Positions 55,076 through 64,000 of a DNA stretch of 64,000 nucleotides are shown here, piece by piece (position 1 is the first letter of the stretch; every line of letters starts with the position of its first letter). The DNA comes from Sapria himalayana (taxonomy: Eukaryota > Streptophyta > Magnoliopsida > Malpighiales > Rafflesiaceae). The notes beneath the pieces are model-generated. The model was not told where the DNA came from and did not search any database. It worked only from the letters and a program-made list of their open reading frames with translations. A program made the position numbers and the translations under genes. The stretch is from NCBI GenBank assembly GCA_029783825.1, contig JAREIK010000740.1, positions 222,915-286,914 on the forward strand, given 5' to 3'.

Positions 55076-56767
55076 ATATGTCTATCTATCGGTTTATCTA
55101 TCTATCTATTTATATATCTATCTATCTATCAATTTATTAGTCAATCTATCTGTCTATCTAACTACCTAGCTATTTATCTATCTATCTGTCTGTCTATCTA
55201 TATATATATATCTATCTATCTATCTATAAATCTATCTATGTCTATGTCTATAAATCTATCTATTAATCTATCTATAAATTTATATTAATCTATCTTTCAA
55301 TATATGTATCTACCTATCTATATGTATATCTATTTGTCTATCTATCTTTTTATGCATATGTATATCTATCTATCTATATATCTATCTATCTTACTTTCTA
55401 TCTATTTGTCTATCTATCTATCTATATATCTATATGTCTATTTATATTTATATCATTCTATCTATCCATCTATTTATATATCTATCTACCTATTTATTGT
55501 CTATCACTATATTTATTTGTGTATATATGTGTCTATTTATCTATCTATTTATCTATCTATATATTTGTCAGTCTATATGTCTATCTATCTATCTATATGC
55601 ATTTCATTGTGTCTATCTATCTATATATCAATATGTCTATCTATCTATCTATCTATTTCTCAATATACCCGACTTTCTATCTATCTATCTATCTCTCTGT
55701 CTATCTAATTATCTATCTATCTATCTTTCTTTCTTTTCATCTATGTCTATCTATCTTATAGTCTATCTATCTATTTATATATCTATCTATTTATCCATCT
55801 ACCTTTCTATATATCTGCCAATCTAAATGTTGATCTATCTATTAGTCTATCTGTCTATCTAACTAACTAACTAACTATCTATCTATCTATCTATTTTTTT
55901 TGCTATTTATATATATTTCGGTATATATCTATCTATCTATATTTTATTTGTATAATATCTGTGTCTATATATCTATCTATCTATCTTTTTATATATCTGT
56001 CTATCTATCTAACTATCAATCAATCAATCTATCTATCTATTTGTCTACCTAAATGTCAATCAATCAATCTATCTATCTATCCATTTATCTATATGTCTAT
56101 CTATCAATCTTTCTATCATCTATCAATCTATCTATGTATCTATTGATTTGTATCTCTATCTATCTATTTATCAACGAGTCTTTCTATCTGTATATCTATC
56201 TTTCTATATACCTATCTATTTTTTGATATATCTGTCTATCTGTTTATCTATCTATCTATTTGTCTATCTATCTATCTACCTGTCCATATATCTATCTATA
56301 TATATGTCTATCTATATGTTAATCTATCTATCTTTCTATCTATCAATCTATTTTTAAAATTGTCTATAAATTTGTCTATCAATATATATAACAATCTATC
56401 TATCAATATAATTATCAATATGTCTATCAAATTGTTTATAAATCTCACTATCTAACTATCAATCTATCTATATATCCATCTATTTTTAATTTTGTCTATC
56501 AATTATTTATCAATCTAAATATCAATTTATATATCAATCTAATTATCAATATGTCTCTCACTATGAATCTTAATATCTAACTATCTATCTATCTATATAT
56601 CTATCTATCAATCAATATATATGTCTATTTATCTATCTTTCTATCCATCCATCCATCTATCTATATATATATCTTTCTTTCTTTTTTTATATCTTTCTAT
56701 CTTTCTATCTTCTCTCAATCTATCTATCTTTCAATCTATCTATTTAATGATCTATCTATATAAGTGT

Positions 56768-56785
56768 CTATTTATCTCTCTAACT
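56768..56785. repeat. LINE target-site duplication, left
   Basis: CTATTTATCTCTCTAACT (18 bp) is identical to 63600-63617. It lies next to the T run that is the LINE's poly(A) tail. Confidence 0.95.
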
Positions 56786-56925
56786 TTTTTTTTGATAAAG
56801 TTTGTTTATTATTTATAGCCCTCTCTTTTGGCGGAGGAATACCATTTGTACAAGTTACTTCTACCCTTTACCCTCTTACAACCATTCCCCATTTCTAAAG
56901 ACTAATAATATAATCTTCCTAGCAC

Positions 56926-57508
56926 TATTGAAATAACTTAAAATGAGTTTACTCTTTACTAAAATGAGTTTCCTTCTTTTATCTTTCTAGCACTTCATGG
57001 AACATTCCTTCTATGCTAATATCACCCTTTCTATGCTGTATATAACATATTGACTGCATAAAATAACAGAAATTTCTCCCACTTTGCAGAATTCCTTTCA
57101 ACCTTGTTGCCCATATTCTATCGAAGCTTTCCACTTCTATCTGTCCTATTCCTTGACCCTCTTTGTTTACCGATATAGCTTTAAATTCACATCTTGAGAG
57201 CCATTTCCAAGCCACTTTGCAGCATCCTCTTTGCACATATTGAAATAACTTTACTCTCTTTGACTTGGAACATCCTTCCTATTTTCCTGATATCACCCTT
57301 TCTATGCTGTATATACCATATTTCCTGCATAAAATAACAGAAATATCTCCCACTTTACAAATTTCTTTCAACCTTGTTGCACATATTCTGCTGACGCTTT
57401 CCTCTTTTATCTGTCCTAATCGTTGACCCTCTTTGTTTACCGATATAGCTTTAGATTCACAACTTGAGAGCCATTTCCAAGCCACTTTGCAGCATCCTCT
57501 TTGCCGAC
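56926..57508 (-). repeat. Tandem repeat (~270 bp period) in the LINE 3' UTR
   Basis: Two direct units, about 56926-57238 and 57239-57508, both contain CACCCTTTCTATGCTGTATA, GCATAAAATAACAGAAAT, GACCCTCTTTGTTTACCGAT and GAGAGCCATTTCCAAGCCAC. The spacing, measured at the CGATATAGCT motif, is 270 bp (57171 and 57441). The first unit has an extra AAAATGAGTTT duplication near 56940-56970. Open frames on the minus strand through both units (56979-57236, 57279-57524) encode similar peptides, but this follows from the repeat. Confidence 0.9.
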
Positions 57509-58064
57509 CTCCTAGACTAGACACTTACCTCTCCTAGGACCTTTTATTAATACAAACACATGATTCTATAACTTTCAGACTTCTAAACCCTTTCTACATG
57601 ATTAAATGCTGGTAAAAAACATAAGACATGACTTGACTCATGCTAGTTACAGACTCTTGCTGGTAAAAAACATAACACATGACAAATTTTTACAGACTCT
57701 TGCTAGTTACAAACTTCTTTTTATTTCAAGTAATATGATTTGATTGCCCCTTTAGTGCTTTCCTGCAAACATAAAAAACCAGAAACATACCTAAGGGGCA
57801 GAAAATTCCAGCCCTTACCTTTTCGTTCCCTTATCTTTGACTTGTCGGGTGAACCTTGCAGTGACCGTAAAAGAAACAACAACTGGATTTTCTGGTTGTT
57901 TATACCATGAACTTCGCTGTTAATCTGCAAAGACAGATTCCCCTGCAAAGAAGCTACCACAATTCCACAGCTTATATTATTATACTTTTCTTATTCTATT
58001 TTCCATATTCTATCTTCATATTCTTTTAATTTTCAGATTCCCCTTCAAAGCAGCTACTGGATAT
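57509..58064 (-). other. LINE 3' untranslated region, proximal part
   Basis: This lies between the ORF2 stop and the tandem repeat. It holds a short direct repeat, TGCTGGTAAAAAACATAA(G/C)ACATGAC (57608 and 57658). An open frame at 57721-57960 (79 codons) has no recognisable domain. Confidence 0.6.
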
Positions 58065-61000
58065 TCATATTCTATTTTTTCTGTTAATACTACCCTTCCT
58101 AAATCTTAAATAAGGGAAGGCCTTCCTATCCAGTTTCGCTATTCCTTTTACTTTTTCTGGAATTGAAACCTCATCAAATTCTTTATCTCCTCTTATCGAA
58201 CCTAATCTTGCAAGACTATCCGCCAAAGTATTAGCTTCTCTATATATATGTAAGATTGATACGTTAAGCACTTTAATGAGGTTCAAAATAATTTCTATTT
58301 CTTCCTCATACCTCCAAAGAGTTATTTTTCCACTTACTAAATCTACCAAAAGCATAGAGTCTACTTGAATTTGTATATTTTCTAAATCTAATTTCTTACA
58401 GACATTTAATCCTATATTCAATGCTTTTATCTCCGAGTAGAGGGCTGAGAATGCTTCTGTAGACGATGTAAATGCTTTTATCACATACCCGTTTGAGTCC
58501 CTTATTACCCCTCCTCCACCTGCTATACCAGTGTCCCTATTGAAGCTACCATCCGTGTTTAATGATATTTTACCTTTCGGAGGCCTATTCCAACATATAC
58601 TTTTTACCCATCCCTGTTTCGTATTTGCAATAGCGAGGCCCCAGAACATTCCAGCTACCTTATTTAAGCAAGAACCATCAACTTTTATAGGGTTTATACT
58701 TGATATATTTCTGATTTCTTTAATTATATCTTTAATAATTTCATTTGAATTCATTCTTATGCCCTCAAATTTACTCTTATTACGAGCTTTCCATAGGCAC
58801 CATATTGCTATATGAGGTAGATTCTGGGTAAGCCAATTTTTGATGTAACTACTAGGGTTTAGATTTCCCCAACTCTTAATTCTATCAATTATTCTATCTT
58901 CTTTTTTACTTATTTGTAACTGGTCTCCTAATTCCCTCCAGACTGTTGCAGCGATTCTCCCACTTGAAAGTAGATGATCCATTGATTCTTCATCTGCAAA
59001 GCAACATTCACATCTGGAGGCCATTTTAACACCTTTTCTTTTCACATTAGTGTCCACAGGCAGTGCATATATCAGAACTTTCCATGCCAACGAGCACATT
59101 TTCAGTGGAATACCTGCTCTCCAGGCCCATTTAAATAAAGACTGCACGGGTTTTTTCCTTCTTATCAATTCTTTTGCTGACTTTAGCGTAAAATTACCTT
59201 GTGGATTAAGGGTCCATTTCCATCCCGATTTATTCAATAATGAGTGAGCATCTACTATTTCCTTTTGTTTTTCCAATGCTTTCCATCTATTTGATTTCTG
59301 CTTAACACGATTATGTTCTTGTTCTAGATATTTTGCTCGCATATAGTTTGCCCAGAGAGAATCATTTTCTTTTATCCTCCACCATCCTTTGCAGTCCCAA
59401 GTAGCCGCCATGTCCTGTAAATTAATGATGCCTAAACTCGCTTCCCCCTTAGGATAACAGATGTCTTTCCAATTTTTTCAGTGAATTTTCTACTTTCCGT
59501 TTTTTTTTCCCCATAAAAAGTTTGACATTTCCATCTCTAGTTTATTTGTAAATTTCTTAGGTGGGTGTATGACAGATATAATATGTACCAGTGTACTTTG
59601 AAGAACATGGGAGATTAATGTAATCTTCCCCCCAAAACCTAATAGATCTATTTTCCAACCTGCTATTTTCCTTCTCATTTTGTCTTGTAAGGGCGTTAGA
59701 TAATTTTCTTTCAGCCTTCCTTCATATATCGGACAACCTAAATATACAAAAACATCTTTTTTATGTTTAAAACCTGTTATGTTTTTGATTTTTTTACCAC
59801 TTTTTCGGAAGCTTTTTTTGCTAACATAAATTGACTTTTATCTTTATTAAGGGCTTTTCCTATTTCCTTCTCAAATAATTGTAGAAGGTCCATTAGGTTT
59901 TTTAATGAAGTTTTATTCACATTTGTGAAAATGATGATATCATCTGCATAAGCGAAATAACTTATTCTCGGAGTGTTTTTCGGCTGTCTAAAGGGGATTA
60001 TTTTGCCCTCTGGATTTCTTTTATTTAAATTAACGATTAATAATTCTAAGTACATATCAAATAATAAAGGTGATAATGGATCCCCCTGTCTCAAGCTATG
60101 GCTAGGTTTGAATTCTTCTCCTTTCATTCCATTTACAATAATTCTAACCCAAATGCTTGTTACACATCTATATATTAAGTCAATACATGTTTCAGAGAAA
60201 CCAAATTTTCTCATGACGAAACATAATGTATGTCATTCCACTCTATCAAATACCTTAGATAAATCTAGCTTAACTACTAAGTTACTTCCTCTCGTTTTAT
60301 ATGCTATTTCTTTCATCATTTCTGATGCTAATCTAATATTTTCAATCATTAATCTATTCTTAACAAATCCTATTTGTTCATGTGATATTATAAATGGTAA
60401 AATATTACTAAGTCTGTTTTGAATAATTTTAGCAAGGATCTTATAAATTGCATTACATAAACTTATAGGCCTAAAATCCTCACATTTTTGAGGTGATTCT
60501 TTTTTGGGGATTAGCACTATGAATGAATTTGCCCATGCCTTAGGAATATCCGCGCCTACAAAAAAACTGGCGATTGCAGGAACCAGATCTTTTTTGATAA
60601 TGAGCCAGTTTAGCTGAAAAAAATAATTATTCCAGCCATCTGGCCCTGCTGCACTATCCTTATCCAGATCAAACACAGCCTTTTTAATCTCTTCTTCCTC
60701 CAGGATCTTCTCCATCATTTGATTTTGTTCTAGTGAGATGACTGTGTTAATCCCATCCATTAATGAATTTCCTACTTGGGGGGCCTGTCTGCATAGATGG
60801 CTTTTAAAAAATTCATCAAAGAGGGATCCTATCTGCTTGTCTTCTTCAACCCATTTTCCCTCATTAGTTTTAATGCCCTTGGTTTTATTTTTTTGAGCCT
60901 TTATTTTACACATATTGTGAAAAAACTTAGTGTTTCTATCTCCATCTTTCAACCATTTAATTTTTGAACACTGTTTCTAGTATACTTCCTCCATATACAA

Positions 61001-61987
61001 CTTAAGCCTCAAGTCCCCTTTAGCCTTATTTAGTTCCTGTCTTTTTACCTCTATATTATTATTATCATATTCTAATTCTAGTTTTTCTACTTTTTCCTCT
61101 TCTTGCTTTATTATTTGGTTTAGATTTCCGAAGACTTCTTTATTCCATATTTTTAGACATTTTTTTAATCTATGAAGCTTAACCATTAATATTTGCATCG
61201 GTTTACCCATTGCTGGCTCCATCCAGGATTCAGTTACCAGTTTTTCAATGCCAGCATGCTTTTCGCACATATTCTGAAATTTAAAGTTACCTGATGCTCG
61301 GTAATTCTTATAGATTGTAATAAGAAATGGGCAATGATCCGAACAGGTTCTATTCAGATGTCTTAGCCCTGTAGCCCCATACAAAGCTACCCACTTAGCA
61401 TTACACAGTACTCTGTCCAGTCTAGCCCAAATTGTGCTTCTTTTACTCCTGTTGTTACACCAAGTGTAACTTGAACCTGTGAAATCTATTTCCATTAATT
61501 TCGAGTTTGAGATCGCCTCATTAAATTGTGTGATAGCTATTGGATCCGGGGTTTTACCTCTTTTCTTCTCTTGATTGCTCCTGATTATATTAAAATCACC
61601 TCCTATGTTCCAGGGTGCATTCCTAGATGCAATGTTCTGCATTTCCTCCCACAGTGCTAACCTTGATTTTTTATCATTTTTAGCATATACAACCGATATT
61701 ATTTCATCTGTTTCTTTATTTATTTTAAAATGTACTACCTGTTCTGTATCTTTTAAAATTTCAATGTCCAAATAATTATGCCACATTATCCAGAGTTTAC
61801 TATTTATATTAGCATATGCATTATTAAACCATAGTTTTTGGCTGTAGGTGATTAATTGATCCTTCTGGATCATAGATTCCGCGATGACTATGAGAGAAAT
61901 TTTATGAGTTTTTATTAATTGTTTTAACCTATTTATCGAAGGATTATTAGCAACCCCTCTTATGTTCCAATAAAGGCATTTATCCAT
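58065..61987 (-). pseudogene. LINE ORF2: endonuclease / reverse transcriptase / RNase H, disabled
   Basis: ORF2 nicks target DNA and copies the element's RNA there. The APE-type endonuclease (60977-61987) has WNIRG, AES, GGDFN, RLDR and SDHCP. RT (about 59777-60952) has GPDGW, FRPISLCNAIYKI, LDLSKVFDRVE, LRQGDPLSPLLF and the catalytic FAYADD. Then come LLGFGGKITLI and FLWGKK, a zinc-binding region (CECCF...HLL, about 59000) and RNase H (58065-58770) with NTDGS, SEIKAL, VDS and ADSLARLG, so its four acidic residues are present. Damage: stops at 60977-60979 and 60233-60235 (both in place of Trp), 59490-59492 and 59478-59480, and loss of one base from an A run near 59790. All pieces otherwise stay in register. 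The start overlaps the ORF1 stop as ATGGATAA. Confidence 0.95.
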
Positions 61988-63356
61988 TAATTCCTAGCTT
62001 AGTTTGGGATCTAGTTGTACACTTAGTTTCGTATTTTATGTTTAATTGTTTTTTCTTATTCCTTGGGGTTTTAGTTGCATTCGAGTTTAATTGTATTTTT
62101 TCATAATATTTGTCCTGCCACCCAAGCTGCATTGCCATTATTTTCATGGCTTCCTTGGCTTGAGTTCTAGTGAGCTTTGTCCAATCTTCCTCATAGATAT
62201 CCATATCATCCTTCCCCTTTTCTATATAGAAAGCGTGTTCCTCTTCTTCCCTACCTAATGAAGGACAACTAAACACCTCTGCATCTTCCTCTGGGAAATC
62301 CAAGAGGTCATCCTCTATCCAGCTATAGTCCTCCAATTTTTCTTTAGAAATTATCCTGGTTTTGATTTTCTTGTTCCTCTTCTTTCTACCCTTCACCTCC
62401 TCCCATTTTTCTCCCTCCCCTAGCTTATCTCCTTCCTCCATACTTCCTTCATGATATACTCTATTACTAGTCTCTCCCTCTTCTAATAACTTACTCACTT
62501 TCTCTCTCATAAACTCTCCTTCAACTTCCATTAAACCTATCTCAATTACAGGTTTTTCTCCAGCCCCTCTCTCATTCCTAATCCAACTTTCCACCATTCT
62601 TTTTCTACCTTCTAACCCTTGCACATTTTCTGTCTGTTCTGTACCCATCTTACACACCCCCGATTCGTGCCCAATTCTCTTACATTTTATGCAATAAGCA
62701 GGCTGATTTTCGGGAATAACAGGTTGCCAAAACCCATTATTCTGCCCATCATCTCCATTACCAATCCAAATCAAATTAGGTGGCTGAGTGAGCAGGTTAC
62801 ACTCAACACACACGTGAGCCTTGCTTAGCCTTGTCATAGAAACAGTAGCTTCATCACGAATTATAGGCTTACCCAGACAAGATGAAATTGTATAGAGAGA
62901 TTGTGGGTTAAACAAATATAATGGGAGATTCGGTAAGGAAAACCATACCGGGGCTAAAGGCGCCTCCTCCAGTGGACTGAACTCCTTCGTCCACCTCAAG
63001 ACATGCATAGAAAAGCCGTTAACTTGCCATAGACCTCTATGCCATAAGCGGTAGAAGTCTTCAATCATAAAGCACTGCAGGAAGGCGTGCTTCGGATCGT
63101 AGTCAGCTAGCTTCACACTTTCCGTAAGCTTTAGCGAGGAGATAAACTGCTGTATTTCCTTCGGGCGAGGCCTTCCATGTGAAAACTTACCAATAAGCAT
63201 ATATTCAAAGGGCTCCATGAATTTGCGCATCTCCTCTGTTGAAAATACAATCGCGGGACTCCCGTGTTTGTTACCGAAGCAGCATGCAGGAGGCGTAGGC
63301 TCTCTTAAAATCGATGCAAACGACTTATTGTTTTGTAATAAGTCTTTTTGCTCCAT
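61980..63356 (-). CDS. LINE ORF1: DUF4283 / CCHC zinc-knuckle protein
   Basis: An intact 458-residue frame. Residues about 35-185 look like the DUF4283 domain usual in plant L1 ORF1 proteins (FSTEEMRKFMEPFEYMLIGKF, GLWQVNGFSMHVLRWTKEF, PVWFSLPNLPLYLF). A zinc knuckle of C-X2-C-X4-H-X4-C form lies at 222-235 (CIKCKRIGHESGVC). The second half is acidic with a basic patch near 322-334 (KGRKKRNKKIKTR), a possible nuclear signal. The protein would bind the element's RNA as a nucleoprotein. The ATG at 63356 is the first in frame after the 5' UTR. The frame ends 8 bases inside ORF2 (ATGGATAA), suggesting ORF2 is reached by re-initiation. Openness of ORF1 while ORF2 is broken may be chance. Confidence 0.93.
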   Translation of the reverse strand: MEQKDLLQNNKSFASILREPTPPACCFGNKHGSPAIVFSTEEMRKFMEPFEYMLIGKFSHGRPRPKEIQQFISSLKLTESVKLADYDPKHAFLQCFMIEDFYRLWHRGLWQVNGFSMHVLRWTKEFSPLEEAPLAPVWFSLPNLPLYLFNPQSLYTISSCLGKPIIRDEATVSMTRLSKAHVCVECNLLTQPPNLIWIGNGDDGQNNGFWQPVIPENQPAYCIKCKRIGHESGVCKMGTEQTENVQGLEGRKRMVESWIRNERGAGEKPVIEIGLMEVEGEFMREKVSKLLEEGETSNRVYHEGSMEEGDKLGEGEKWEEVKGRKKRNKKIKTRIISKEKLEDYSWIEDDLLDFPEEDAEVFSCPSLGREEEEHAFYIEKGKDDMDIYEEDWTKLTRTQAKEAMKIMAMQLGWQDKYYEKIQLNSNATKTPRNKKKQLNIKYETKCTTRSQTKLGING

Positions 63357-63599
63357 ATTTAGCTTGAGAGGAGCTTGAATCGGTTAGCAATGGCGACATC
63401 AACAATGGCAGTTTCGCACAGCAAATCGCACAAACTAGTAGTTACATATAATATTATATCGAGCAACAATTCGCACAACAATTTACACAATAATTCACAG
63501 AACAATTCGCACAGTAGTTCACCAAGGATAATCGTGAGAGATAATCGCTAGAGAAAATCGTGAGAGTTCAAAAATCGCGAGAGAAAAATAGCGAGAGTC
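63357..63599 (-). other. LINE 5' untranslated region
   Basis: About 240 bp with short direct repeats. On + it reads CAATTCGCACAACAATTTAC, CAGAACAATTCGCACAG, then three or more copies of AATCG(T/C)GAGAGA (63528-63595). The element ends with GCGAGAGTC just before the target duplication. The repeats may be the internal promoter region expected for a LINE, though no promoter motif is recognised. Confidence 0.7.
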
Positions 63600-63617
63600 C
63601 TATTTATCTCTCTAACT
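63600..63617. repeat. LINE target-site duplication, right
   Basis: CTATTTATCTCTCTAACT, identical to 56768-56785. Confidence 0.95.
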
Positions 63618-64000
63618 ATATATCTATCTATCTACCTATATATCTATTAATCTATATGTCTATCTATGTTTATAATTATTTGTCTATCTATTTATTTATC
63701 AATCCGTCTATCAATCTCTCATTTAATCACCCTACCAATCTGTCTATAAATCATTCTATCAATTTGTCAATCTTGGTGTTAATCTATCTGTCAATCTATC
63801 TCTCTATCTATTTATTTTTCTATCTTTCTTTTAATATGTCTATTAATCTTTCTATCAATCTTTTTATCAATCTATATTTCAATCTATCTATCAATATGTC
63901 TATCATTCTATCTATCAATCAATCTATCAATTTGTCTAACAATCTATCTATCTATAAATCTATTTATCTACTTATCTATATTTTTTCTATCTATTTATAT
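63618..64000 (-). repeat. Array 3 (right part): TATC array continuing past the LINE
   Basis: TCTATC, TCAATC and TTTGTC units resume directly after the LINE in the same orientation as before it and run off the window. It is rich in CAATCTATCTATCAATATGTC variants, as at 56370-56600. Confidence 0.95.

Larger units (their letters stand above)
46985..56785 (-). repeat. Array 3 (left part): TATC/TGTC tetranucleotide array
   Basis: The same repeat family as arrays 1 and 2 but in the opposite orientation: TATC (TCTA) on +, with TGTC (TTTGTCTATC) and TCAATC variants. It is 9.8 kb long up to the LINE insertion. Sub-blocks rich in CAATCTATCAAT lie at 49040-49700 and 56010-56600. Stop-free + strand frames of up to 237 codons are repeat artefacts. 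Confidence 0.95.
56786..63599 (-). mobile_element. L1-type LINE inserted in array 3, ~6.8 kb, ORF2 disabled
   Basis: A nearly complete plant non-LTR retrotransposon on the minus strand. In order from 63599 it has a short 5' UTR, ORF1 (61980-63356), ORF2 (endonuclease, RT, zinc-binding region, RNase H; 61987 to 58065), a 1.3 kb 3' UTR with a 270 bp tandem repeat, and a short A tail (T run at 56786-56793). The 18 bp duplication and the array sequence on both sides give its borders exactly. ORF1 is open, but ORF2 has four in-frame stops and one frameshift, so it cannot move itself. Its base composition is far closer to coding DNA than the surrounding array. Confidence 0.96.

Noticed and set aside
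47027..56818. Open frames up to 237 codons on + in array 3
   Set aside because: Same stop-free TATC repeat in the other orientation.
58531..62828. Open + strand frames across the LINE (for example 59973-60422)
   Set aside because: Antisense of ORF1 and ORF2, which have clear domains on the minus strand.

Overview
This window is AT-rich nuclear DNA of a flowering plant. The signs are a CACTA-type transposon end (CACTACAAGAAAA), a plant L1-type LINE whose ORF2 carries an RNase H domain, Ty1/copia and Ty3/gypsy pol remnants, a hAT-type MITE and an intron-free ARF GTPase retrocopy. I see no intact host gene. Nearly every long open frame lies in GATA/TATC repeat DNA (four-base repeats with no stop, read as Tyr-Leu-Ser-Ile) or in a decayed mobile element. 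The species cannot be fixed from the sequence.

Layout. (1) 1-4314: array 1, degenerate GATA/GACA repeats with the GATA strand on +. (2) 4315-6643: CACTA-type left end with subterminal repeats, then single-copy degenerate DNA. (3) 6644-21930: copy 1 of a duplicated ~15 kb block. It holds, in order, AT-rich DNA, a Ty1/copia remnant, an old LINE RT remnant, TATAGTTATA-type minisatellite DNA, a truncated ARF retrocopy, GT microsatellites and AT-rich DNA. (4) 21931-27826: array 2, again GATA on +, ending in a perfect 21-bp-arm hairpin. (5) 28040-45950: copy 2 of the block, colinear with copy 1. It additionally has a 1.3 kb segment (28125-29433), the complete ARF retrocopy followed by a gypsy RNase H fragment (missing from copy 1), and a 433 bp GC-rich hAT MITE. 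(6) 45951-46984: CACTA-type right end with subterminal repeats. (7) 46985-64000: array 3, now with TATC on + (opposite orientation to arrays 1 and 2), split by a 6.8 kb LINE at 56786-63599 with an 18 bp target-site duplication.

Order of events. The copia and old LINE remnants and the ARF retrocopy came first, because both copies share them. The ~15 kb block was then duplicated. The copies diverged by many substitutions and small indels, a ~1.1 kb deletion in copy 1, the hAT insertion in copy 2, and expansion of the copia polypurine tract to 34 G in copy 1. The LINE in array 3 is a separate event, and its ORF2 has four stops and one frameshift.

The least expected feature is the architecture. 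Two CACTA-family ends face each other over 42.7 kb, and each is entered from outside through a GATA-strand array. Arrays 1 and 3 are therefore inverted relative to each other, which a single insertion into one array cannot produce. A real rearrangement and an assembly error both need to be considered.
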